Below are positions 1-9,311 of a DNA stretch of 21,195 bases, in pieces. Numbering within the stretch: position 1 is the stretch's first letter; each line of letters opens with the position of its first letter. The stretch lies in NCBI GenBank assembly GCA_964547415.1, contig CAZJNX010000067.1, forward strand, positions 1 through 21,195, given 5' to 3'. The notes under the pieces are model-generated. The model worked only from the letters and a program-made list of their open reading frames with translations. It was not told the DNA's origin and searched no databases. This DNA is from CAZJNX01 sp964547415 (GTDB taxonomy: Bacteria; Pseudomonadota; Alphaproteobacteria; Rhizobiales; Amorphaceae). A program made the position numbers and the translations under genes.

Positions 1-1
1 C

Positions 2-760
2 CATTGCGTCCTCCTCCTCGACGAGATCGAGAAGGCGCACCCGGACCTGTTCAACATCCTCCTGCAGGTGATGGACCACGGGAAGCTCACCGACCACAAC
101 GGCAAGAAGGTCGACTTCCGCAACGTCATCTTGATCATGACCACCAACGCGGGCGCGGCCGACCTCGCCAAGCCGGCGATCGGCTTTGCCAAGACGAAGC
201 GGGAGGGGGACGACACGGAGGCGATCAACCGGCTGTTCACGCCGGAGTTCCGCAACCGGCTGGACGCCATCATCCCGTTCCGGAACCTGCCGAAGGAGGT
301 CGTCCACCAGGTCGTCCAGAAGTTCGTCATCCAGCTCGAGGCCCAGCTCGCCGACCGCAACGTCACCTTCGAGCTCACCGACGAGGCGGTCGCCTGGCTC
401 GCGGAGGAGGGCTACGACGAGCGCATGGGCGCCCGCCCGCTCGGCCGCGTGATCCAGGAGACGATCAAGCGGCCGCTCGCCGACGAGGTCCTGTTCGGCA
501 AGCTCGCCAAGGGCGGGACGGTGAAGGTGTCGGTCGGCCCGAAGGAGGACGGATCGGGCACGGAGTTGAAGCTCGAGGCGATCCCGGACGAGACGGTCCG
601 GGCGAAGCCTCCGACGCCGCTCGCCGGCAAGCCCAGGAAAAAGGCCGCGCCCCGCAAGACCAAGGCGTCGGGCGCATCGGCCAAGGGCAAGCCTTCGGGC
701 GGCGGCGACGCGCCCAAGAAGGGCGGCAGCCTCGTCCCCAAGGTCCCCCTGTCGGACTGA
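2..760 (+). CDS. clpA: ATP-dependent Clp protease ATP-binding subunit ClpA, 3' part
   Basis: This is the C-terminal third of ClpA, the AAA+ unfoldase that feeds substrates to the ClpP peptidase in the cytoplasm. The 5' part lies outside the window and the reading frame is open from base 2. The visible part begins in the second AAA+ module with the Walker B motif LLLDEIEKAHPD, then sensor 1 (MTTNAG), the arginine finger region (FTPEFRNRLD) and sensor 2 (MGARPLGRVIQ), followed by the small D2 subdomain. These match ClpA rather than ClpB, which has a different C-terminal end. The last 50 or so residues form a Lys/Ala/Gly-rich, probably disordered tail ending in VPKVPLSD; to my knowledge similar tails occur on alphaproteobacterial ClpA. 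clpS often precedes clpA, but that side is not visible. The identification is secure. Confidence 0.95.
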   Translation, partial: HCVLLLDEIEKAHPDLFNILLQVMDHGKLTDHNGKKVDFRNVILIMTTNAGAADLAKPAIGFAKTKREGDDTEAINRLFTPEFRNRLDAIIPFRNLPKEVVHQVVQKFVIQLEAQLADRNVTFELTDEAVAWLAEEGYDERMGARPLGRVIQETIKRPLADEVLFGKLAKGGTVKVSVGPKEDGSGTELKLEAIPDETVRAKPPTPLAGKPRKKAAPRKTKASGASAKGKPSGGGDAPKKGGSLVPKVPLSD

Positions 761-1675
761 CGGCGACCGGGTACGGGACCGGCGACTGGCCGCCGGCCCC
801 GCGCTCCCGCTCCGGCGGCCGTCCCGGCTCCGCCTCCCGCTTCACGAACGGGACGTCGGGGTCGGGCGGGGCCCGGGCGGGCGGTCGGGCGCGGGCCCTT
901 CCGGTCGACGACCACGCCGCGTTCGCGTTGGCGGAGCGGCTGCGGCCTGCCGAAGGAGAACGCGATCCGGTCGATCCGGCGCCCCGAGGGTCCTTTTTCC
1001 CCGGGTGGCTCGAGGACGGAAGGGCCGGGGGAACGCTGGTCCGGGCGGGATGGCCCGCGGCAGCCCCCGCCATGGGGCGACGGCCGGTCATCGACCGGCA
1101 GCGCCCGCAAGAGCCGACCTCCGCAACAGCGTTCCGGGCGATGCCCAAGCCGGGTGAGGGCTGACGCCCCTTCGGCGGCGGCGCCGTTGCGACGCGGCTC
1201 CTTGTCGCGCTTTCGATCCATCCCCGGGACCGCCGGGACGCGGACCCGCTCCGTCGATGGCGAGGCGGGACCGTCGTCGCGGGACGAGGGCGACGGCGCG
1301 CCGCGCCCACCGGCCGGACCGCCGTGCCGCGGGCCGTCCGGCACCGTCGACCGGTCTCAGGCCGGCCGACCCCCGGCGGCCCCGAACGGGGCCTTCGCGC
1401 CGCAGGCCGTCGAAGGCGGCGGCGTCTTCTCTCACGCCATGCCGCGGGCGGGCCGGTGGGGCTTCGCCAGCCCCTCCGGGGCGGACTGCACCATGACGCC
1501 GCCCGAGGGCCGCGAGCCCGTTGGAGGCGGGCGCCCGCATGTGGAGGCCTGCGATAAGCGTGGTGGTGGCGCGCCATCTAGGGCGTGCGCGGGGACGTGG
1601 CGCGGCTGCCGGCCCGGCAGCGCCGCTTTCGTCGATTTCGGGGAGGCGAGGCCCGCGCTAGGGCCGCGTTCGGGA
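761..1675. other. long stretch with no recognisable gene
   Basis: About 900 bases between the clpA stop and the end of the transposase remnant. Several long open frames exist on both strands, but all give Arg/Pro/Gly/Ala-rich, low-complexity translations typical of chance frames in very GC-rich DNA, and none shows a recognisable motif. Only a small hairpin (CCGGTC-atc-GACCGG, 1084-1098) stands out. It may be decayed coding sequence like the adjacent transposase, but I could not identify a parent family. Confidence 0.6.
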
Positions 1676-2771
1676 TCATGCGGACAGGCACCGCCTCGCG
1701 AGCCGGCCCCATCGCTTCATGTCGTCGCCCGTGGTGGCGAGCGTGACGGTCGTCGCGGCCCGGGCGATGCCGACGGTGCGGATGACCAGGGCCATGGGCC
1801 CCTTCCGGTGCGCGAAGGGGTGCTCGACGAAGGCGCGCACCGGCGACCTGGCGGCGTCGGCCCGGGCCGCCCGTCTCGGCATCGCCCGCCCCTTCGGCTT
1901 GCGGCGATGGACGCGGCCGCCCTTGCCGATCCTGGCGAGGAACCGCTCGTTCTCGGCGGAGCGGCGGGCGCTCACCGCCCGGACGTCGCAGGCCGTGTCG
2001 CCCGGATCGACAAGCCCCTCGCGCGGGCGCGCGCCCGTCATGCGCCGTGGCGTCGGTGACCCGCGCCCGGCGGATGACGCCGTGCCGTCGGTCGATGGGG
2101 ATGGGCGACCTGGAGCCGAAGGTCGGGATGGCGATGTCGATCCGCGGCGTCCGGTAGGCGGCGGACTTCGCCTTCGCGAACGGCACCGTCCAGCGCGCGC
2201 CGACGTCCTTCCGCCGTGCCTTGGCGGGCTTCTCGGGCCGGATCCCGGCGGGCGCCCTCGCTGGCCTCGATCCGCGCCTTCCCGGCGTCCCCGTTTCGCT
2301 GGCGGGACGCCGCCACCAGCCTCGCATCGACGATCGGCCCGGCCATCGGCAGGGACCCCGCCTCGGCGATCGACGGGCCCATCCGCGCGAACGGCGCGTC
2401 GAGCGCGCCCGCCGCGATCAGCGCCTCCCGGAAGTCCCGGAGCGTGTTCGCATCCGGCAGGGCGTTGCCGGGGCCGCGCCCGCGGAAGCCCATCCGGCTC
2501 GGCCGGTCGGCGACCGGGAACGCCGTCCGCGCCAGCGACAGCCGGTGCACGCGCGGCATGCGCCAGCATCCCGAACTTCGGCACCGCGCGAACGGGGGAC
2601 GGCCGCCCTTCGCGCCGTCCAGCGGTGCCGCGGTCCCGGCGCCGCGTCCGGTTCGGCGCGGAAGATCGCGAAGTCCACCGTCGCGCCGGGCTTCTCCAGC
2701 CGATCGCCGCGTTCGGACAGCCGACACGGCCGATGCTCCACGTCCCGGAACCCTGGCCGCCGTCCCGCCAT
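1676..2771 (-). pseudogene. IS5-family transposase, multiply frameshifted
   Basis: A DDE transposase of the IS5 family can be read on the minus strand only by joining frames. It starts at ATG 2771 with RRPGFRDVEH and ATVDFAIFRAEPDAA. It continues as AKGGRPPF (about 2613-2590), VADRPSRMGFRGRGPG and LPDANTLRDFREAL (2520-2240), then ARWTVPFAKAKS and IDIAIPTFGSRSPIPIDRRHG (2237-2028, second part), and ends REGLVD...VHRRKPKGRAMPRR...VEHPFAHRKG...MKRWGRLARR, with a stop at 1676. At least four frame changes are needed. The likely catalytic triad remains readable: D in GPIVDARLV, D in VTDATAHDG and E in AFVEHPFAHRKG, but these sit in three different frames. The product cannot be made, so this is an inactive remnant. 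I could not identify terminal inverted repeats. Confidence 0.85.
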
Positions 2772-3164
2772 CTGCGATCCCTTCGCCCGTGCCTCGAGCG
2801 GGCGCAACCACGCCGCCGACGTCAGCCGAAGCCCGGTTTTCGGAAGCGCCCATGGCGGTGAAGGCGACCGACATGCCGGCGGCCGGCCGAGGGGCGGGCG
2901 GCGGCCCACGTGCGGACGGCATGCTGCCCGCCGCGGCGATCGCCGCGGGCTGGGCGGTGACGGCGGGGGGCGTGGCGCTGGGCTCGCGTCCCGCGACGAC
3001 GAGCGGCCGTCGGCGACGGCACGGGCTGCGCGGCGGCGGGGCCGGGAGCGACGGGGCCATCCGGCGCCCTTGACGGCCTTCGCGGGCCGTGCGGATCTGA
3101 TGCGGGGGCGACGGCCACCGGTGGCCGCGCGCGATCCCACTCCTGCCGGCAAGAGGCGCCCGTC
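2772..3164. other. gene-poor stretch upstream of the PH-domain gene
   Basis: About 390 bases with no recognisable gene. It should contain the outer end of the IS5 element and the promoter of the gene at 3165, but I see no clear terminal repeat or canonical -35/-10 pair. The only supported signal is the AAGAGG ribosome-binding site at 3151-3156, eight bases before the 3165 start. Confidence 0.5.
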
Positions 3165-3734
3165 ATGGTCGAGATGGAACGGGATCTGGCCGCCCTGCGC
3201 TTCCTCGAGGGGTCGGTCCTGCGGCCCGGGGAGGCGGTGGCGTGGAAGGGGCGGCCGGATCCGCGGGTCGCGGCGACCGCGCCGTCCGTCGTGATGCCGG
3301 CCGTCTTCGGCCTGCCGCTCCTCCTGTTCATGGGCCAGGTGACGCTCGGCGCCCTCGCGACGAGCCCGGTCGTCGCCTTCTTCGGCCTGCCGTTCGCAGC
3401 GGGCGGCGCGTTCCTGATCGCCCGTCCCCTCCTGTTCCTGCGGCGTGCCCGGCGGAGCTACTACGCGATCACCGACCGGCGCGTCGTGGTGATCACCGCG
3501 GGCCGGCGGTTCGAGGCGGCGAGCCGGCCGGGCATCGTGGAGGTGATCTGGCGGCGCCGCCCGTTCGCGACCCGTGGTACCATCCGCCTCGGCCGCGACG
3601 AGGCGCTGGCGGCCGACGGCTTCCCCCTCACCCGCTTCGACGACGCCCTGTGGGGCATCGAGGACCTCGACGGCGCCAAACGCGCGTTCGAGGCCCTTAA
3701 CGCCCGCCGCACGCTCGGCAAGGCCCGCGGCTGA
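3165..3734 (+). CDS. bacterial PH-domain (bPH_2/YdbT-like) membrane protein
   Basis: A 189-residue protein of unknown cellular role. After a soluble N-terminal stretch with the sequence LRPGEAVAWKGRPDPR come two hydrophobic segments, about residues 44-66 and 69-90. The C-terminal half then carries the bacterial PH hallmark RRSYYAITDRRVVVIT. This order (short cytoplasmic segment, helical hairpin, PH-like domain) is typical of small bPH_2/YdbT-like proteins, which are membrane anchored with the domain facing the cytoplasm. The start at 3165 is supported by AAGAGG eight bases upstream; a second ATG five codons later is less well placed. The gene stands alone, downstream of the degraded IS region and convergent with the aminotransferase. 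The domain call is good, but the function is unknown. Confidence 0.85.
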   Translation: MVEMERDLAALRFLEGSVLRPGEAVAWKGRPDPRVAATAPSVVMPAVFGLPLLLFMGQVTLGALATSPVVAFFGLPFAAGGAFLIARPLLFLRRARRSYYAITDRRVVVITAGRRFEAASRPGIVEVIWRRRPFATRGTIRLGRDEALAADGFPLTRFDDALWGIEDLDGAKRAFEALNARRTLGKARG

Positions 3735-3981
3735 CCGTCCCGGCGCGCGACTGCCCCCCGGGGCGAAGCCCGGCGCGGCGCTTCGCCGCATGGGGCCGTT
3801 CCCACCGCCGCCGACCAGCCAGCGTCTGGCGCCGCGCGCGCCTTCTTCTCCGCTCCGGCCGGGCGCGATCCGCGCCGGGCGGCCGGTGGTGCCCCCGGTT
3901 CGCCTTCGCGGCTGCCGGGGCGGCGATCGGCGGGACGGGCCGGCGGTTCCGGGCCCGGTGGCCCGGGCCGGTGCCGGCAAT

Positions 3982-4013
3982 GGGCCGCCGCGGGCGCGGA
4001 TGCGCCGCGGCCC
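3982..4013. terminator. bulged GC-rich hairpin between convergent genes
   Basis: GGGCCGC (3982-3988) pairs with GCGGCCC (4007-4013). Inside it GGCGC (3993-3997) pairs with GCGCC (4002-4006), leaving a four-base bulge on one side. It lies between the PH-domain gene stop (3734) and the aminotransferase stop (4020), where a bidirectional terminator would be expected. There is no clear T-tract on either side, so it is only a candidate. Confidence 0.4.
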
Positions 4014-4019
4014 GCGCGC

Positions 4020-5204
4020 TCAGGCGGCGGCCTCGGCGCAGCGCGCGGCGAAGCGGGCGATGCGCGCACACCCCTCCGCGAGGTCCCGCTCGCCGATGGC
4101 GCACGACACGCGGACGGTCCCCGCCGCGCTCTCGCCGAAGGCCGCTCCGTCGAGGACGCAAACGCCCTCCTCCCGCCAGAGCCGTCCGGCGAAGGCGTCC
4201 GAGGAAAGGCCCGTGCCCGTCACGCCGAGCATCACGAACATGCCCCCCTCCGGCCGGATCACCGACAGGCCCGCCACCCGGTCGAGGGCGTCGGCGACGA
4301 GGAGGCAGCGCCGCTCGTAGATCGCGCGCATCTCCGCCTCGATCTCCGCCGACCGGTCGAGCGCCTCCACCGCTGCCTGCTGGACGAACGGGGAGATGCC
4401 GTACGTCATGGCGAGGGCGAGCCGCTCGGCGTGCCCGGTGAAGGCCGCCGGGCCGATGGTCCAGCCGATGCGCCAGCCCGTCATGGCGTGGCTCTTGGAA
4501 AGGCTCCCCACGGTCACCGTCCGCTCGGCCATGCCCGGCAGGCCCGCGATGGACAGGTGCGGCCGGCCGAACACCAGCGCGCCGTAAACCTCGTCGGCGA
4601 TCACCACAAGGTCCCGCTCCACGGCGATCCGGGCGATGCCGGCGAGCTCGTCCGCCGTGAGGGCGATCCCGCTCGGGTTCGACGGGTTGGTGAGGAGGAT
4701 GCCACGGGTCCTCGTGGTGACGGCCGCCGCGATCCCGGCGAGGTCGGGTCGCAGCGGTGCGTCCTCGCGGGACGGGACCCGCACGCAGGTCGCGCCGGCG
4801 GCCCGCAGGGTCGCCTCGTAGGTGACATAGGCCGGGTCGAGGAGGATCACCTCGTCCCCGTCCGCGAACAGGAGCTGGGCGGCCGTGTAGAGCCCGTTCT
4901 GGGCGCCGGCCACGATGGCGACGTTCTCCGGCCCCACCGGCGGGCCGCCCCCTTGCGCGAAGCGCCGGGCGACCCGCTCGCGCAGGGCCGGAAGGCCCGC
5001 CATGGGGGCGTAGTGGGTGTCGCCGGCGGACAGCGCGTCGACCGCCCGTTCGACCACGGGCCGCGGCGTGTCGAGGTCCGGGTCGCCGATGCTCATGAGG
5101 ACGACGTCCTCGCCCGCCGCCTTCGCCCTCGTGGCCGCGGCGTGGAGATCCCAGGCCGCCGCGCCCTTGCCCTTCAGGGCCTCCACCCTCGGCGAGAAAC
5201 GCAT
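4020..5204 (-). CDS. class I/II PLP-dependent aminotransferase, AruH-like
   Basis: A 394-residue fold-type I aminotransferase. Visible family features are the N-terminal GAAAWDLHAAA and SIGDPDLDTP, the THYAPMAGLPALRE substrate-loop region, the NPSNPSG motif, ADEVYGALVF, and the PLP lysine in SLSKSHAMTGWRIGW, followed by the arginine of SCAIGERD near the C-terminus, which is expected to bind the substrate carboxylate. From memory, overall sequence and motif wording resemble the arginine-pyruvate transaminase AruH of Pseudomonas more than AspC. The substrate cannot be settled from sequence; aspartate, alanine or aromatic amino acids remain possible. A strong ribosome-binding site (AAGGAGGTG) four bases before the ATG fixes the start. 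The gene is divergent from cysQ and convergent with the PH-domain gene, so it is probably transcribed alone. Confidence 0.9.
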   Translation of the reverse strand: MRFSPRVEALKGKGAAAWDLHAAATRAKAAGEDVVLMSIGDPDLDTPRPVVERAVDALSAGDTHYAPMAGLPALRERVARRFAQGGGPPVGPENVAIVAGAQNGLYTAAQLLFADGDEVILLDPAYVTYEATLRAAGATCVRVPSREDAPLRPDLAGIAAAVTTRTRGILLTNPSNPSGIALTADELAGIARIAVERDLVVIADEVYGALVFGRPHLSIAGLPGMAERTVTVGSLSKSHAMTGWRIGWTIGPAAFTGHAERLALAMTYGISPFVQQAAVEALDRSAEIEAEMRAIYERRCLLVADALDRVAGLSVIRPEGGMFVMLGVTGTGLSSDAFAGRLWREEGVCVLDGAAFGESAAGTVRVSCAIGERDLAEGCARIARFAARCAEAAA

Positions 5205-5533
5205 GGGACACCTCCTTTCGAGCCCGTCGTCCGCGTCCTGTCTAGCGCCCGAACGCGGCCATGGGAATCGGCGGTGACGAGAGTCCGCCCGTCCGCGCCG
5301 GCCGATCGGGGCGGGGCGGACGCCGGCGGGTGACAGCGGCGGGCGAGGTTGCCCGCGCGGGCGCCGTCGGCTGCCGGCGGGCGGGTTTCGCGGCGGCTGG
5401 CGGGGCGGCCGCCCGGCGGAGCGGCGCGATCCGTGCAGGGCTGCCGTGCCCGCGCGGCCGGACGGGCCGGTTGCTTTGCCTTGAAAGGACCTGCCGCTTC
5501 GTTTAGGCCCGGCGCGTCCGACAGGGGGTGCAG
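5205..5533. other. divergent intergenic region between aminotransferase and cysQ
   Basis: A 329-base divergent intergenic region that must hold promoters for both genes. No gene is recognisable in it. Bases 5481-5507 are relatively AT-rich for this window and include a possible promoter, noted separately. Confidence 0.6.
5481..5507 (+). promoter_or_regulatory. possible promoter of the cysQ-cysD-cysNC operon
   Basis: TTGAAA (5481-5486) followed after 15 bases by TTTAGG (5502-5507) lies 27 bases before the cysQ start, in the only locally AT-leaning part of the intergenic region. The spacing is shorter than the ideal 17 and the -10 match is poor, so this is a weak candidate. Confidence 0.25.
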
Positions 5534-6358
<825 letters not shown>

Positions 6359-6401
6359 GCCGCCGCGCCCCCCCTTTCCCGACGGGAGCCCTTTGCCGTC
6401 C

Positions 6402-7310
6402 ATGTCGATCGACCGCTCCTCGCACCTGAAGCGCCTCGAAGACGAGAGCATCCACGTGATGCGCGAGGTCGCCGCCGAGTTCCGCAACCCGGTCATGCTG
6501 TATTCGATCGGCAAGGATTCGTCGGTGATGCTCCATCTCGCGCTGAAGGCGTTCCACCCGTCGAAGCCGCCCTTCCCGCTCATGCACATCGACACGACGT
6601 GGAAGTTCCGGGAGATGATCCGCTTCCGCGACGAGACGGCGGCGCGCCTCGGCCTCGACCTCATCGTCCACGTCAACGAGGAGGGGGTGCGCGCGGGCGT
6701 CAACCCGTTCGACCACGGGTCCGCCTACCACACCACCGTCATGAAGACGGAGGCGCTGAAGACGGCCCTCACGCGCCACGGCTTCGACGCGGCCTTCGGC
6801 GGCGCCCGCCGCGACGAGGAGAAGAGCCGCGCGAAGGAGCGGGTGTTCTCCTTCCGCACCGCCGGCCACGGCTGGGACCCGAAGAACCAGCGCCCCGAGT
6901 TGTGGAGCCTTTACAACACCCGCATTTCCCGTGGCGAGTCGATCCGGGTCTTCCCGCTGTCGAACTGGACCGAGCTCGACATCTGGCAGTACATCATGGC
7001 GGAGGACATCCCGATCGTGCCGCTCTACTTCGCGGCAAGGCGGCCCGTGGTGGAGCGGGACGGGATGCTCGTCATGGTGGACGACGCGCGCATGAAGCTC
7101 CTGCCCGGCGAGCGGGTGGAGGAGCGGATGGTCCGCTTTCGCACCCTCGGGTGCTACCCGCTCACCGGGGCGATCGAATCGACGGCGACGAGCCTGGAAG
7201 AGATCGTCGCGGAGATGCTGATCGCCCGCACGTCGGAACGGTCCGGCCGCCTGATCGACCACGACGAGGCCGGCTCCATGGAAAAGAAGAAGCGCGAGGG
7301 ATACTTCTGA
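6402..7310 (+). CDS. cysD: sulfate adenylyltransferase small subunit CysD
   Basis: A 302-residue PP-loop ATP pyrophosphatase-family protein, the catalytic subunit that with CysN converts sulfate and ATP to adenosine 5'-phosphosulfate (APS). Motifs: the PP-loop region LYSIGKDSSVMLHLA, HIDTTWKFREM, AAFGGARRDEEKSRAKER, DPKNQRPELW, ESIRVFPLSNWTELDIW and the end AGSMEKKKREGYF. All are typical of CysD, and the length equals that of the E. coli protein. An in-frame TTG at 6393 could add three residues: the GGGAG at 6384-6388 is a little close to TTG and a little far from the ATG. I chose the ATG on length. The stop overlaps the cysNC start by one base (TGATG), implying translational coupling with its partner subunit. 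Confidence 0.95.
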   Translation: MSIDRSSHLKRLEDESIHVMREVAAEFRNPVMLYSIGKDSSVMLHLALKAFHPSKPPFPLMHIDTTWKFREMIRFRDETAARLGLDLIVHVNEEGVRAGVNPFDHGSAYHTTVMKTEALKTALTRHGFDAAFGGARRDEEKSRAKERVFSFRTAGHGWDPKNQRPELWSLYNTRISRGESIRVFPLSNWTELDIWQYIMAEDIPIVPLYFAARRPVVERDGMLVMVDDARMKLLPGERVEERMVRFRTLGCYPLTGAIESTATSLEEIVAEMLIARTSERSGRLIDHDEAGSMEKKKREGYF

Positions 7311-9214
7311 TGGCCGATGCCGCCCACGCTCTCGAGCCGGACGCCTTCGCCGAGGTGCTCGCCCAGCAGGAGAACAAGGGTTTCCTGCGCTTTCTCACGT
7401 GCGGGTCGGTGGACGACGGCAAGTCCACCCTGATCGGGCGCCTGCTCTACGACACCAAGCTGATCTTCGAGGACCAGCTCCTCGCCATCGAGCGCGACAG
7501 CCGCAAGCACGGGACCACGGGCGAGGACATCGACCTCGCCCTCCTCGTCGACGGCCTGCAGGCCGAGCGCGAGCAGGGCATCACCATCGACGTCGCCTAC
7601 CGCTTCTTCACGACCGAGCGGCGCAAGTTCGTGGTCGCCGACACGCCCGGCCATGAGCAGTACACCCGCAACATGGCGACCGGGGCGTCCACCGCCGACC
7701 TCGCCATCCTGCTCGTGGACGCCCGCAAGGGCATCGTCACCCAGACCAAGCGGCACTCCTTCCTCGTGTCGCTCCTCGGCATCCGCCACGTGGTCGTCGC
7801 CATCAACAAGATCGACCTCGTCGGCTACGACGAGGCGGCGTTCGAGCGCATCAAGGCCGACTATCTCCAGTTCGCCGATTCCTTCGGCTTCGACACGCTG
7901 GCCGCGATCCCGATCTCGGCGCGTTTCGGCGACAACGTCTCCTCCCTGTCGGAGCGGATGCCCTGGTACCAGGGCCCGACGCTCCTCGACTACCTGGAGA
8001 CGATCGAGATCGAGCGGGACCTCACCTCCCGCCCGTTCCGCATGGCCGTCCAGTGGGTCAACCGGCCGAACCTCGACTTCCGAGGCTTCGCGGGCACCGT
8101 GGCGAGCGGCACCGTCCGCCCGGGCGAGACGGTGGTGGTCGCGAGCTCCGGCAAGGAGGCCCGGGTCGACCGGATCGTCACCATGGACGGCGACCTGTCC
8201 GAGGCGCGGGCGGGCGAGGCCGTCACCCTCACCCTCGACCGGGAGATCGACATCTCCCGGGGCGACCTCCTGGTGCCGCCCACCCACCGGCCGGAAGTGG
8301 CCGACCAGTTCGCCGCCCACATCGTGTGGATGGTGGAGGAGCCGCTGTTCGCCGGCCGGCCGTACCTCATCAAGGTCGGCACGAAGACGGTCACCGCCAC
8401 CGTGACCGACATCAAGCACCGGATCGACGTCAACACCTTCGATCACCTGGCCGCCAAGGAGCTCCACCTCAACGAGGTGGGCTTTTGCAACGTGTCCCTG
8501 TCCGAGCCGGTCGCCTTCGACCCCTACGAGGCGAACCGGGAGACCGGCGCCTTCATCCTGATCGACCGTCTCACCAACCAGACGGTGGGCGCGGGGATGA
8601 TCTGGTTCGCCCTCAGGCGGGCGACCAACATCCACTGGCAGGCCCTCGACGTCGACAAGACCGCCCGGGCCGACCTCAAGGGCCAGAAGCCGGCGATGCT
8701 GTGGTTCACCGGCCTGTCGGGCTCTGGCAAGTCGACCATCGCCAACCTGGTGGAGAAGCGCCTCCACGCCATGGGCCGGCACACCTACGTCCTCGACGGC
8801 GACAACGTCCGCCATGGCCTCAACCGGGACCTCGGCTTCACCGACGCGGACCGGGTGGAGAACATCCGCCGCGTGGCCGAGGCGGCGCGCCTGTTCGTGG
8901 ACGCGGGCCTCATCGTGCTCGTCTCCTTCATCTCGCCGTTCCGGTCCGAGCGGCGCATGGCCCGCGAGCTGGTGGAGAAGGAGGAGTTCGTGGAGGTGTT
9001 CGTCGACACGCCCATCGAGGTGTGTCGGGAGCGGGACCCGAAGGGCCTCTACAAGAAGGCCGAGGCCGGCCAGCTCAAGAACTTCACCGGGGTGGACAGC
9101 CCCTACGAGGCGCCCGAGGCGGCCGAGATCACCATCGACACGGTTTCCGGCACGCCCGAGGCCCATGCCGAGCGGATCATCGCCTACCTGCGCAGCCAAG
9201 GCATCGTCGACTGA
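7310..9214 (+). CDS. cysNC: bifunctional sulfate adenylyltransferase subunit 1 / APS kinase CysNC
   Basis: A 634-residue fusion. The N-terminal part (about residues 1-440) is CysN, an EF-Tu-like GTPase whose GTP hydrolysis drives APS synthesis by CysD. It shows the P-loop GSVDDGKST, the G2-region threonine in EQGITIDVAYR, ADTPGHEQYTRNM and AINKIDLV, followed by the translation-factor beta-barrel domains. The C-terminal part (about residues 460-634) is APS kinase (CysC), making PAPS: P-loop GLSGSGKST, LDGDNVRHGLNRDLGF, the SFISPFRSERR segment with its conserved serine, and RDPKGLYKKA. Both active sites look intact. The ATG overlaps the cysD stop. The fusion matches NodQ/CysNC of rhizobia. No nod genes or cysH are visible, so a housekeeping role in sulfate assimilation is more likely than Nod-factor sulfation. 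Confidence 0.95.
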   Translation: MADAAHALEPDAFAEVLAQQENKGFLRFLTCGSVDDGKSTLIGRLLYDTKLIFEDQLLAIERDSRKHGTTGEDIDLALLVDGLQAEREQGITIDVAYRFFTTERRKFVVADTPGHEQYTRNMATGASTADLAILLVDARKGIVTQTKRHSFLVSLLGIRHVVVAINKIDLVGYDEAAFERIKADYLQFADSFGFDTLAAIPISARFGDNVSSLSERMPWYQGPTLLDYLETIEIERDLTSRPFRMAVQWVNRPNLDFRGFAGTVASGTVRPGETVVVASSGKEARVDRIVTMDGDLSEARAGEAVTLTLDREIDISRGDLLVPPTHRPEVADQFAAHIVWMVEEPLFAGRPYLIKVGTKTVTATVTDIKHRIDVNTFDHLAAKELHLNEVGFCNVSLSEPVAFDPYEANRETGAFILIDRLTNQTVGAGMIWFALRRATNIHWQALDVDKTARADLKGQKPAMLWFTGLSGSGKSTIANLVEKRLHAMGRHTYVLDGDNVRHGLNRDLGFTDADRVENIRRVAEAARLFVDAGLIVLVSFISPFRSERRMARELVEKEEFVEVFVDTPIEVCRERDPKGLYKKAEAGQLKNFTGVDSPYEAPEAAEITIDTVSGTPEAHAERIIAYLRSQGIVD

Positions 9215-9231
9215 CCGCCACCGTCGCTGGC

Positions 9232-9311
9232 CGCGGCGCCCCGCTCCGCGGAAGACGCCCTGTCCGCGGCGCCCCGCCGCGCCGAAGACGCCCTGTCCGC
9301 GGCCACCCGCC
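9232..9311 (+). repeat. 33-base tandem repeat, about 2.4 copies
   Basis: Copies at 9232-9264 and 9265-9297, with a partial third to about 9311. Each unit starts CGCGGCGCCCCGC and ends GAAGACGCCCTGTC; the two full units differ at a few middle bases. The array begins 17 bases after the cysNC stop and lies outside any recognised gene. The CCGCGG palindromes at the unit boundaries can form short stems. Confidence 0.8.

Noticed and set aside
412..1577. Long minus-strand open frames (310 and 370 codons) across the clpA end and downstream
   Set aside because: They overlap clpA out of frame, have Arg/Pro/Ala-rich low-complexity translations and no motif. Such frames are expected by chance at this GC content.
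2860..3060. Possible coding fragment with a hydrophobic stretch (AAAIAAGWAVTAGGVALG) on the plus strand
   Set aside because: A short Ala/Gly-rich stretch in GC-rich DNA, without homologous motif or a plausible start and ribosome-binding site.
7154..9199. A 681-codon minus-strand open frame opposite cysNC
   Set aside because: It is a shadow of cysNC in the antisense direction, rich in His/Val/Gly/Asp/Glu patterns mirrored from the real gene; the plus-strand protein is unmistakable.
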